A stretch of 42,736 nucleotides of DNA from NCBI GenBank assembly GCA_015233565.1, contig JADFXM010000060.1, positions 1 to 42,736 of the forward strand, written 5' to 3'. This document shows, piece by piece, positions 35,125-42,736 of this stretch. Source of the DNA: Candidatus Rifleibacteriota bacterium. GTDB lineage: Bacteria; Muiribacteriota; Ozemobacteria; Ozemobacterales; Ozemobacteraceae. Position 1 is the first letter of the stretch. Each line of letters begins with the position of its first letter. The notes beneath the pieces are model-generated. The model saw only the letters and a program-made list of their open reading frames with translations, did no database searches and was not told where the DNA came from. A program made the translations under genes and the position numbers.

Positions 35125-37008
35125 TTAACTTTGTACCGAGGAAAATTTATCATATTCGAAAAAGAGACTTCTGTCTTCCACGCGTCGGAGAAATCTTCCC
35201 AGGGAGAAGAAACGAAGAAGTTTTGTCCAGTGCCCTGGCATTCCACCATGTCTCATGATCTGTTCTTTTGACCAATTCATCATTTTCTCCAGTTTTTCCA
35301 GGTCCAGAATTCTTACTATTGAGTCGACTTTCTTTAAGCGAGCCAGCTCAGCAAAGGCTTCTTCTCTTTCCCGTTTGAAATGGAAGTAAAAATCAGCCGC
35401 TTGCAGGCCCCGCCGGCGTTCATTCAGTACTTGTTCCGGAAGTCTCCCCTTCATCGCATTACGAATCAGAGACCGCGGGAGGCCTTTCTCGGAATAGTAT
35501 TCCAAAGGAACAGATAAACAAAATTCAATCACACGACGATCCATGAAAGGATCAATTCGTGAAACACCTGTAACTTGGCGGAATGCTTCATCAATCGAAG
35601 GAACCTCAGGTCTGCGCAATAATAGTACCCGCATGGAATTTACATGGCGCCCTTCCAGAAAACGATCGTAGGCCTCAGGACCCAAACCCTGGCTTTGGGC
35701 AAATTCTCGGCGGATGATGGGATCTCCGGGAGAATCGGAAGATTTTTTGAACAGAGCTCTGATCAGAAAAGATCGGACTTTTATTGGAATAAAGAGACCA
35801 AACAGCTCATTGGCAATATTTCGCCAGGTACGATAGCCATTCCTGACCATATCACCTGAAAGTTTTACAATTTCAAAAAAACGCCTCTCCATGGCGAGAG
35901 AGCGCAGTGCATAAAATCCGTTATAGCTTACGCTGAGGTTTCCTGATTCACCGGTAAACAAAGTGTCAACTTCTCGATTTCGGGCTTGCAGGCAAATTTC
36001 ATAGAGCCAATCGTAATTTGGTGGATTAGCGACTGGTTCAAGCTGTCTGGAAGAAAACAGGTCCATAAGCGAAAAAACCGAGTGGCGGCCATTTTGAACC
36101 AAAACATGGTCAATATTGGGGAACATAGCTGCAATCGATTCCGCAGCGGGACCCTCGTTTCCGAAACGACCGCAAAAATTTGCTATTGAGCGAGAAGGAA
36201 CCGATGTAAAGGCAAATAGGCGACGATTTTCGTTCCTTAAGATTTCGGCGGTCAGGGAAGTCATTGTAGAACTGTCCAGACCTCCACTTAACATGGTACC
36301 GACCGAGGATGATTTTGTTAAACGGTCTTTGATAGCCAGTTTCATTACATCAGTAAGTCGTTCGGCATATTCGTGGGAATCAGTTAAATGAACCTGGTTA
36401 ATATCCTCAGGGCGCCAGTAAAGTTCTCGGGAAATACGACCTTGCTCAAAAACAAGAATGCTTCCCGGAACCATTCGGAAAACATTTTCAAAAAAAGTAC
36501 TATCGCTTTCAACAGATGTCAGAGTGAGCCAGCGAGCAACATAATTTTCATTTATATGGGGTGGAATCCCCATTTCTGTTACAAGATCACGTAGAGCTCT
36601 CGCGAAGAAAAAGTCTTCGTTGCGTTGCCCGTAATAGAGGGGAAAAGTTCCCCCTATCCCACATCCTAAAATGACGCGGAAGGTAAGTCTGTCCCAGAGT
36701 GCAAAGGCAAACTCTCCTTCCAGATGTTGTGGAAATCCGATACCCCACTTTCGATAAGCGCTGATCAACAACTCGGGGTCACTCGCATTTTCCAGGTCAA
36801 GTTGAAATGAAAGTTGCCTCGAATTGAAAATCCTCCCATCAAAAACAATTCCAAAATCACCCGAATTCGCTTTGGAACATTTTTCAAAAATTGCCAGTCG
36901 AAAAGCGCCTAATTGTAAAACATGGTCAGAACCATTTCCATCCCTTTTATTTCCGAATAAATATCCGGATCGCATGGAAATCATTCCACAAAAAGGTGAA
37001 ATTAACAT
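35125..37008 (-). CDS. lasso-peptide macrolactam synthetase (asparagine synthetase-like), C1
   Basis: About 627 residues from ATG 37008 (a TTG at 37029 is an alternative). The N-terminal glutamine-amidotransferase-like domain is present, but the Cys that should be residue 2 is displaced (S-P-F-C-G-M, six residues after the Met), so glutaminase activity is doubtful. The C-terminal synthetase domain keeps the PP-loop S-G-G-L-D-S-S-T (about residue 241) and the T-G-E-S-G-N-L-S-V-S-Y-N-G block of lasso cyclases, rather than the G-G-D-E of AsnB. It adenylates the ring Asp/Glu side chain of the core so that the new N-terminus can close the ring. It lies 84 bases downstream of the precursor ORF on the same strand. 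Confidence 0.85.
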   Translation of the reverse strand: MLISPFCGMISMRSGYLFGNKRDGNGSDHVLQLGAFRLAIFEKCSKANSGDFGIVFDGRIFNSRQLSFQLDLENASDPELLISAYRKWGIGFPQHLEGEFAFALWDRLTFRVILGCGIGGTFPLYYGQRNEDFFFARALRDLVTEMGIPPHINENYVARWLTLTSVESDSTFFENVFRMVPGSILVFEQGRISRELYWRPEDINQVHLTDSHEYAERLTDVMKLAIKDRLTKSSSVGTMLSGGLDSSTMTSLTAEILRNENRRLFAFTSVPSRSIANFCGRFGNEGPAAESIAAMFPNIDHVLVQNGRHSVFSLMDLFSSRQLEPVANPPNYDWLYEICLQARNREVDTLFTGESGNLSVSYNGFYALRSLAMERRFFEIVKLSGDMVRNGYRTWRNIANELFGLFIPIKVRSFLIRALFKKSSDSPGDPIIRREFAQSQGLGPEAYDRFLEGRHVNSMRVLLLRRPEVPSIDEAFRQVTGVSRIDPFMDRRVIEFCLSVPLEYYSEKGLPRSLIRNAMKGRLPEQVLNERRRGLQAADFYFHFKREREEAFAELARLKKVDSIVRILDLEKLEKMMNWSKEQIMRHGGMPGHWTKLLRFFSLGRFLRRVEDRSLFFEYDKFSSVQS

Positions 37009-37092
37009 TATTTCAAGTGCCAAGCTCAATCAAAATAAACAAGCGCTTTGGATTCCATCTTGTTGACTTAAATTAAAGTAAACAATAATTTC

Positions 37093-37236
37093 TTAAGAGA
37101 AAAAACTGGTTCCATCAGTTACAGCGATAAAATCACCTTCAGTCTGATCGAAATCCATTTCTTGAATCTCTGGACAGTGCCAAGGTTTTTTGTTTTTCAA
37201 AGTGATGGACTCTTTGGGGTTGGCAAATTGTGTCAT
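37093..37236 (-). CDS. lasso-peptide precursor (47 aa), paeninodin type
   Basis: The ORF was found by reading the intergenic sequence. Leader (residues 1-33): K-K-P-W-H-C-P-E-I-Q-E-M-D-F-D-Q-T-E. It has the W/Y-x-x-P-x-I/L motif that binds the B1/RRE protein, then D-x-x-Q-T with Thr at position -2 before the cut. Predicted core (34-47): GDFIAVTDGTSFFS. Gly1 would be joined to the side chain of Asp8, giving an 8-residue ring, a 6-residue tail, two bulky Phe that could act as plugs and a C-terminal Ser. AAAGGA precedes the ATG by a normal distance. The kinase-like gene at 40744 fits phosphorylation of the last Ser. The ORF is too small for ordinary gene finders. Confidence 0.85.
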   Translation of the reverse strand: MTQFANPKESITLKNKKPWHCPEIQEMDFDQTEGDFIAVTDGTSFFS

Positions 37237-37437
37237 AATTAGTCCTTTGATTGATTTTTTGCTTCCAAAATTCTTATAATCCTAAATTTTAGTGCTTCAT
37301 ATTAGCATAAAATCAGATAATTAAAAAGAAAATTTTTCTTGATTTTATGCATAAAAGTCACCTTGTTTTTAACTTATTCGAAATTTTTTAACCAGTGTTA
37401 GAAAATATCATTAAATTATTATATTTTTATGTTAATA

Positions 37438-37687
37438 CTCACCGTTCGCGTATTTTAACATGGACTTTTTTTTCTACCAATGAGGTATACAGATTTGCAT
37501 TTAAGCCAGGGTAAGCCAGTATTTTTTCTAAAAACCCAGTAATGTTCGTGAGATGATAAGTGATCTTTTTTTATTCCTCATTTGTACAATAGATATATTG
37601 GATTTACCAAAAGTTCAGCTTTTTGAAACTTTATTAGCGTTTTCAAGAAAATAAAAATAGTAAAGTTTTATTTACGCGAACAGTGAG
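37438..37687. mobile_element. miniature inverted-repeat element (250 bp) in the lasso divergent promoter region
   Basis: The ends are CTCACCGTTCGCGTA (37438-37452) and TACGCGAACAGTGAG (37673-37687), inverted repeats with 14 of 15 bases matching. Each is bordered by TTAATA (37432-37437 and 37688-37693), a perfect 6-bp target duplication. It has no room for a transposase. It sits between the precursor and the second cyclase and separates two divergent transcription units. Single copy in this window. Confidence 0.9.
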
Positions 37688-37764
37688 TTAATATTATGAA
37701 AAATTTGAGTTTTTTTAACTTATTTTTTTAATAGCGCTTCAGGAAAGAGATCAAAAGTATAAAA

Positions 37765-39696
37765 ATGGGCAGAATATTTGGAATGGTCGATTTTTCCGGA
37801 AAACCATTTTCTCAGGAAAAGCTTTCAAAAATAAGAAAAAAAGCTGCTCTTTACAGGCCAGACTATCTCAACATTTTTGTTAAAGATGCATATATGTTGG
37901 GGTATTCTCATTTTATTTCAACGCCTGAATCCGAGTTTGAAAAAATGCCTTCTTGGGATGAGCAATTACAATTTGCCCTTGTGGCGAATGCCAGATTGGA
38001 CAATCGTGAGACACTTCTGAATGTCTTTGACGTTCCACAGCATTTAAGATCATGTATCCCTGACGGAAAACTGATTTATTGGGGGTTTCAAAGATGGGGA
38101 GCGGATTGTCCCAAATATTTTCGAGGAGATTGGTCATTTGCTGTTTGGGATGAAAACAGAAAACGGATTTTTGTGGCAAGGGACCAATGTGGAAATACAG
38201 GTTTGTTTTACTATTTTAAAAAGGGAATTTTTGTATTTTCCTCCGATATAAGCGGGGTTTTTGATCTTAGCGATGCTTCTCGAAGCTTGAATGAAAAAGC
38301 CCTTGCCCAATTTTTAAATTTTATTCCAGGTTTTGAGTCCCAGACAACAATATGGAAGGATGTTTTTCTTCTTCCAAGCGCATATTTACTTTCAGTTGAT
38401 TCACAAGATCTGAAGGTATTTCAATACTGGAATTTAAACGATGCAAAGCCTCTGCGACTTTCAGCGGATTCAGATTACACGGAAAGATTTATTGGTTTGA
38501 TTGAAAAAGCTGTTCAGACCAGAGTTAGGTCAAAGGGCGCCGTGGGAACACATTTGAGTGGCGGGTTGGATTCTTCAACGGTCACGGCTTTTGTGGCTCG
38601 GCAAATTATCAAATCAAGTGAAAAAGTCTATTCATTTACTTATGTTCCACTTTATTCAGCTGAACATCTATTTCCAAATGCAATCTGCAATGAATGGCAA
38701 CTCGCAGACAAGCTTTCTGAAAAATATAAAAACATTGTACATATTCCGGTTGACGCAAAAAATTTTTCACCGGTAAAGATCATTCACGAATCCTTGAATC
38801 TTCTGGAGACCCCTGTTCATTCAGTCTCTAATCTGTTCTGGGCAGCCGCAATACGAGAAGAAGCCCATAAGCTTGGTATAAAGACAATGCTCACAGGGCA
38901 GCTTGGAAATGGCGGAATTTCCTGGGATGGAGGAAAAAACCGCATATATAGTCTTTTTCGTGAGGGGAATTTTTCAACTGGATTAAAAGAATTGAGGGCA
39001 GCTGGAAAATACAGAAAAAACATGTCGAGGGCTATAAAGAATTTCGTTCTTAAGCCTCTTCTGATGCCATGGATAAATTACGCAAAAGGACTTTTTTCGG
39101 TCAGGCAATCCCCATGGCTAGATTTTTCCGCAATTAATATGGAATTTGCCAATAAATCAATTCAAACCTGCAATATCAATCAATCATTCCGGAACGTTCT
39201 ATCATCCCCTCCGATTACTCCCTTGAAGGAGAGAGAGACATACCTTATGATAAACGCCACAATTGCCGGTTCTATTTTTCACCAGGAAAATAATTGGTCT
39301 TCCCTTCAAACACTCGACTTAACTGCCGACTTGGACTTGCTGGAGTTTTGCCTTTCAGTTCCCTTAAGGCTTTTTACATTGAAAGGTGGAAGTCGTATGC
39401 TTCTTAGAAAATCAATGGAAGGTATCCTGCCACCGGAAATACAATGGAACCCGAGACGGGGAAAACAGGCTTCGGACATTGTATTCAGGCTGATTGGGCA
39501 TAAAGATGATGTTGAAGATGAACTCAATGAGATGGAAAAATCAGCCGTTTTGAAGGAATATCTTAACATGAAAGGAATGAGAGCCGTTTGGAACCATATT
39601 TGTAAACATGGGGAAAAACTTCCGGATAACGGAGCTATTTCAATTCTAATGCGTGGAATCCAAGTTGGTATTTTCCTGAAAAAATTCTTTGGATAG
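37765..39696 (+). CDS. lasso-peptide macrolactam synthetase (asparagine synthetase-like), C2
   Basis: A 643-residue protein transcribed divergently from the precursor. It starts M-G-R-I-F-G-M-V-D-F-S-G, so the Cys2 nucleophile of true glutamine-dependent synthetases is a Gly. The amidotransferase-like domain (D-G-K-L-I-Y-W-G-F-Q-R-W-G ... F-R-G-D-W-S-F-A-V-W-D) is followed by the PP-loop L-S-G-G-L-D-S-S-T (about residue 265) and the lasso-cyclase block T-G-Q-L-G-N-G-G-I-S-W-D-G-G. The last part, R-R-G-K-Q-A-S-D, is also conserved in lasso cyclases. It is clearly diverged from C1. It may be a second cyclase for the same or another precursor. The next gene is convergent, 55 bases away. Confidence 0.85.
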   Translation: MGRIFGMVDFSGKPFSQEKLSKIRKKAALYRPDYLNIFVKDAYMLGYSHFISTPESEFEKMPSWDEQLQFALVANARLDNRETLLNVFDVPQHLRSCIPDGKLIYWGFQRWGADCPKYFRGDWSFAVWDENRKRIFVARDQCGNTGLFYYFKKGIFVFSSDISGVFDLSDASRSLNEKALAQFLNFIPGFESQTTIWKDVFLLPSAYLLSVDSQDLKVFQYWNLNDAKPLRLSADSDYTERFIGLIEKAVQTRVRSKGAVGTHLSGGLDSSTVTAFVARQIIKSSEKVYSFTYVPLYSAEHLFPNAICNEWQLADKLSEKYKNIVHIPVDAKNFSPVKIIHESLNLLETPVHSVSNLFWAAAIREEAHKLGIKTMLTGQLGNGGISWDGGKNRIYSLFREGNFSTGLKELRAAGKYRKNMSRAIKNFVLKPLLMPWINYAKGLFSVRQSPWLDFSAINMEFANKSIQTCNINQSFRNVLSSPPITPLKERETYLMINATIAGSIFHQENNWSSLQTLDLTADLDLLEFCLSVPLRLFTLKGGSRMLLRKSMEGILPPEIQWNPRRGKQASDIVFRLIGHKDDVEDELNEMEKSAVLKEYLNMKGMRAVWNHICKHGEKLPDNGAISILMRGIQVGIFLKKFFG

Positions 39697-39751
39697 TTCA
39701 GAATTACCGGTCCATATTAACCTTTAATTCCTTCGAGAAAAAATTTGTGAT

Positions 39752-40744
39752 TTATTCTGAATTCAACGAATTCTCCACTAATTCCGCCTGTTCCAGGGCC
39801 GTGAATTTGCCCTCTGGTCTGAGCAGACGAAAAACAGGTATCCGCGTTGCAAGCGCAGAACAAAGTCTGAAGTTGACTTCTTTCAAACCAAGCCCTTTTA
39901 ACAACGTTTTTCGGTAAGTATGCCTAAGCAAAACCGCAATTTTTTCTAAGCCTGAAAGGCTTAGAATTTCTGTTTTAAGCCGTTTTTCAGCCCTGATTTC
40001 ACAAATTCCCGATAACCGGACAGGTTTGCGGAAAAATCTGCTATTTTCATTGATGGCATATTTTTCTTCTCCGGAAAGCATTGGTTGAAGTCCGCTAACA
40101 TTCACTCCAATTTTATCCGCACTGTCTTTCCAAAGTTTTTTCTGAGGATAACCCGGTTGAACCCAGGGCAAATCATCTTTATCTGCGGTAACAACCGACA
40201 AGTCATCAGACAAAAAATAATTTCCCCGCTCACAAAGAACGGACATCAGGGTCGATTTGCCTACCCCCTTAAATCCGGTAAAAATAATTGCTTGTCCTTT
40301 TATTTCAACACTGCTTCCATGAATTGGTAAAACACTCCTTTGAAATAGTAAAGCCCCAAAGACAGTGCCCAAAAGAAATAGTCTGATCATCCCAGGATCA
40401 GCGTCGGAAAAAGGTTCAACGATGACCTGTTTGCCTTCTGCTGCATAAAAATGTCCCAATTTGGAAATTTTGAACAGAAAGTGGTCGGAGGACAACTGAT
40501 AATGTTCCTGATTTTCAATCGCATTGGGTATATTTGTTGGGGTTTTTCCCAAAAGGATCGTTACATCAGGCGGACCAAGCGATTTTTCCAGTTCTGGTAG
40601 AAAAATATCCGAGGAGATATTTATGCCGAAGGCCGTAAAATGAAAAGGTCCCTCCAGTTTGTAATTTCCGTCTTTTCCGGAAATGTTATCCCGAATTATC
40701 TTTGCCTGTGAGTTTCTGAAATTTTCAAATGTGCTGAAAGGCAT
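39752..40744 (-). CDS. HPr kinase-like protein, probable lasso-precursor C-terminal Ser kinase
   Basis: A 330-residue protein with the HPr-kinase C-terminal fold: L-P-I-H-G-S-S-V-E-I, Walker A G-F-K-G-V-G-K-S-T (residues 157-165) and F-L-S-D-D-L-S-V-V (Asp 180-181, base and metal). The N-terminal 140 residues differ from classical HprK/P (which pairs with HPr). In paeninodin-type clusters a protein of this type (PadeK) phosphorylates the hydroxyl of the C-terminal Ser of the precursor before maturation. The precursor here ends in Ser. It is convergent with C2 and would need its own promoter. Confidence 0.8.
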   Translation of the reverse strand: MPFSTFENFRNSQAKIIRDNISGKDGNYKLEGPFHFTAFGINISSDIFLPELEKSLGPPDVTILLGKTPTNIPNAIENQEHYQLSSDHFLFKISKLGHFYAAEGKQVIVEPFSDADPGMIRLFLLGTVFGALLFQRSVLPIHGSSVEIKGQAIIFTGFKGVGKSTLMSVLCERGNYFLSDDLSVVTADKDDLPWVQPGYPQKKLWKDSADKIGVNVSGLQPMLSGEEKYAINENSRFFRKPVRLSGICEIRAEKRLKTEILSLSGLEKIAVLLRHTYRKTLLKGLGLKEVNFRLCSALATRIPVFRLLRPEGKFTALEQAELVENSLNSE

Positions 40745-41039
40745 AACAAAATTAATTTATATAGAGCTTCTTGCAGTATTGTATAAAATTTGCACACCAG
40801 ACAAAGAGAAATTCAGGTTTGATGATCATTGTGATATTTTTCGCAAATCTGAACTTGCTATTTTTGCAAGAACCTCATATATATTGAATTTACAGCAGTG
40901 TAAATAACTTGGTATTGTATTTTGGCATCGCAATATGGTGTTTCCTCTGAATTTATGTTTTTAATTATGCCACAAACAACGATTTTGTGACAAACTTTCT
41001 TTAAACGAATTTTTCAATTTTTCTATAATTCCGAAACGT
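40745..41039. other. gene-free stretch upstream of the kinase gene
   Basis: About 295 AT-rich bases. I looked for a second precursor ORF on both strands and found none with a W/Y-x-x-P leader motif. Likely holds the promoter for the kinase. Confidence 0.5.
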
Positions 41040-41430
41040 TCAGGAGGTATTTAAAAACAAATTTGTCACCTGGGACTCCATCACTGTCTTCGGCCACTTT
41101 TGCGAAAAGGTAGCCAGTAAAGCAACAACGAAAGTGTGACTTAATACTGAGGATTGGACCGTTCTATTTATTCGATTCCACCGACGAAGATACTTCAAGT
41201 TCTTAATTGCACCCAAATATTTAAGAATCTTGTCAAATTCAGCCTTGAATGTCTCATATTTTTTGATTTTATCGATTTTGCCAATGATGTCCGCCTTTAT
41301 CACTTCGTAACCCCGGTCTGGATAAATCCTAAGATTGGTTTCGCATTCGTCAAGCGAAACCTTGCTCTGGGAAAAGGAAATTAAATCTTCAATCTCCTGT
41401 TTTTCCTCGTTACTTTTCGAGAATTCTTAA
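41040..41430 (-). pseudogene. truncated HD-domain phosphohydrolase-like gene
   Basis: A continuous minus-strand frame reads E-E-K-Q-E-I-E-D-L-I ... V-I-K-A-D-I-I-G-K-I-D-K ... L-R-R-W-N-R-I-N-R-T-V-Q-S-S-V-L-S-H-T-F-V-V-A-L-L-A and then stops within 25 residues. The R-R-W-N ... S-V-x-x-H-T block is the start of the YfbR-like HD domain, where the His is the first metal ligand. The H-D pair and the rest of the domain are missing. No Met or ribosome-binding site was found upstream of 41430, so both ends are lost. Confidence 0.6.
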
Positions 41431-41915
41431 CCCCCTTTTGAACAAACCGGCACAAATTCACGGTGGCTCTTACGGGAAAAATTTGGTGATCACTTCGATT
41501 GATCATGCTTCAACCATATTCGAACTTGATCCATAAGCTTCGTGTAAAATCATTAATCGAGTATCAATCCGAAACGCATTGTACAGGACAAATGTTTTTG
41601 TCCCAGAAAAAACCCAGCAAAACGAAGAGAAAAAAGCAAAATCAATTGACCGACTGGTTGTTGAAATCCACCGTATTAAAACGTCCGCCGCGAAACATAT
41701 CCCAACCTCTCGAAGAATATCCAAAGCTCTTTGTCCGAAATTTATTTCCTCGAAGCACCAATTTCCAATGTCAGCACATTCATCCAATCCAGAAACCGCC
41801 TATTGCTTGATGTTGTCCCCTCCAAAAATCGAAGAAAAACTTCCCTTGACTTGAAAAAAAAGGCCATCGTATATTTCAGCTGGAAAAGGAAATTCCTATT
41901 AAGGCCTAAAATGCA
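41431..41915. other. gene-poor stretch
   Basis: Overlapping short frames on both strands, none convincing. A plus-strand frame (41731-41919) reading R-L-L-L-D-V-V-P-S-K-N-R-R-K-T-S-L ... F-S-W-K-R-K-F-L-L looks protein-like and may be the end of a frameshifted gene that started near 41500. Confidence 0.35.
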
Positions 41916-42458
41916 ATGAATGAAATTAGAAAAGCCTTGAATTCGTATGGCCCCAAGGTAATCGTTATTTCAGGGGGAATTTTGTTTTTTTTCATTTTAG
42001 TTTCCTCCATCTATTCTTTAAGATTCAGTCCAGATGCAAAAATAGCTCGCCAATTCCTGAGGGAAATGCCGGTTGAAAAAATACAGGAGGTTGTATTGGA
42101 ACCCTATCCGGTGTCATCTCTCATTGAAAATAATATTCAAATTAAAGATAGAAAGAGAATTAGTGAGATCGCCGAAGCCTTTAGAACCCTTCAACCTTTT
42201 TCCGCGGAACATCCGTTTGCAAATTGGGTGTGCTTTATCAGGTTCAAACTTGCTGATAAGGATTTTGGGGGGCAAGTTGAGTTAACAAACAATGGTCAGG
42301 GTGTGATTTTTTGGTATTCAAGCGATGTCGTTGGGGGTTGGAATTATGGGTGCTTCCGCCAAGATACCATTGGTCCCATTTTAGAAAAAATCGCCAGGGA
42401 AGAAAAAACAAAGACATTCCCCCTAGGCAATTTGTCTGACAAGAAAAATAGAAAATAA
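41916..42458 (+). CDS. membrane-anchored hypothetical protein
   Basis: A 180-residue protein with one N-terminal transmembrane helix (residues 14-34, V-I-V-I-S-G-G-I-L-F-F-F-I-L-V-S-S-I-Y) and an extracytoplasmic domain. The domain carries V-L-E-P-Y-P-V-S-S-L-I, R-K-R-I-S-E-I-A-E-A-F-R-T-L-Q-P-F-S and F-W-Y-S-S-D-V-V-G-G-W-N-Y-G. I do not recognise the family. It could be a small regulatory or cell-envelope protein. The final 278 bases of the window after it hold no gene that I can support. Confidence 0.55.
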   Translation: MNEIRKALNSYGPKVIVISGGILFFFILVSSIYSLRFSPDAKIARQFLREMPVEKIQEVVLEPYPVSSLIENNIQIKDRKRISEIAEAFRTLQPFSAEHPFANWVCFIRFKLADKDFGGQVELTNNGQGVIFWYSSDVVGGWNYGCFRQDTIGPILEKIAREEKTKTFPLGNLSDKKNRK

Positions 42459-42736
42459 AAAGACCCACGTCTTGTTTTCGAAAGATAACGTTACTGAAAA
42501 TCGATGGAGTTTCCCCATTAAAACCCGCTATTTTGCAATCCATTCGAGCGACTCTTAGCCACTCGTTGAAAACACATTCCCAGAGTTATATAACTAACTT
42601 AAAAAAAACGTAACCGTTCACTTACCCATGCAAAAAACGGCAGGAGTAAATTTCTTTCATGATGTTTCGATTACCTCTAACCACTTGGAGTTGGCAGCAA
42701 AGAAGGTGGGGTAACCCCAACCCGAAAGCATCTCAA

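Noticed and set aside
37697..37732. Short ORF M-K-N-L-S-F-F-N-L-F-F as a second precursor before C2
   Set aside because: Eleven codons, no leader motif, no acidic ring residue.
41503..41787. 94-codon minus-strand frame near the window end
   Set aside because: Overlaps equally long frames on the other strand and shows no motif; coding strand cannot be decided.

Overview
The window looks like a chromosomal segment of an uncultured, moderately AT-rich Gram-negative-type bacterium. It carries ribosomal protein S21, a HIT protein, an NfeD/NfeD/FloA membrane operon, several secreted proteins with signal peptides, and long intergenic stretches full of decayed genes and miniature transposons. No rRNA or tRNA gene was seen, so taxonomy is open. 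The gene mix would fit a deep-branching group such as the Riflebacteria, but that is only a guess.

Region by region. 1-2.4 kb: a clipped PD-(D/E)XK transposase gene, a ParE/RelE toxin-antitoxin pair, a class II histone-deacetylase-like hydrolase and a small GNAT acetyltransferase. 2.6-9.1 kb: a secreted Lnb/DUF4105-like protein, a three-gene ABC-2 exporter (ATPase and two permeases), a large TPR-containing PMT/TMTC-like membrane protein and a small membrane protein. 9.1-14.8 kb: an AAA/DUF4143 ATPase with a clear promoter inside 15-bp direct repeats, a broken TIGR03118-type lipoprotein gene, a decayed small ORF, a 97-aa conserved small protein and a miniature element. 14.8-19.4 kb: a Cys-rich hypothetical protein, a secreted transglutaminase-like protein and a secreted phospholipase-D-like protein. 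19.4-21.8 kb: a prolyl oligopeptidase gene fragment destroyed by two nested insertions, an attC-like hairpin and a methyltransferase. 21.8-28.6 kb: the housekeeping block HIT, rpsU, nfeD, nfeD, floA, a hypothetical protein, a degenerate acyltransferase-like protein and a HAD phosphatase. 28.6-34.2 kb: miniature elements, an endonuclease/exonuclease/phosphatase-fold membrane protein, MBL-fold debris, a secreted hypothetical protein and a coiled-coil/TPR protein.

35.1-40.7 kb holds the most interesting system: a lasso-peptide locus of an unusual kind. A 47-codon precursor ORF at 37093-37236 has the expected leader motif (W-x2-P ... Q-T-x-G). Its predicted 14-residue core starts with Gly, has Asp at position 8 for the macrolactam ring, and ends in Ser. 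Two asparagine-synthetase-like macrolactam synthetases flank it divergently; both lack the canonical Cys2 nucleophile and carry the TGxxGN signature. An HPr-kinase-like protein with a P-loop follows. This matches the paeninodin type of cluster, in which such a kinase phosphorylates the C-terminal Ser of the precursor. The leader-binding protein (B1), leader peptidase (B2) and exporter are not in the window. A 250-bp miniature transposon with 15-bp inverted ends and a 6-bp target duplication sits in the divergent promoter region between the precursor and the second cyclase.

Three families of miniature elements (205 bp with 5-bp target duplications, three copies; 222 bp, two full copies and one partial; 250 bp, one copy), a 170-bp IS21-like remnant and many broken genes show a history of small-transposon activity and ongoing gene decay.
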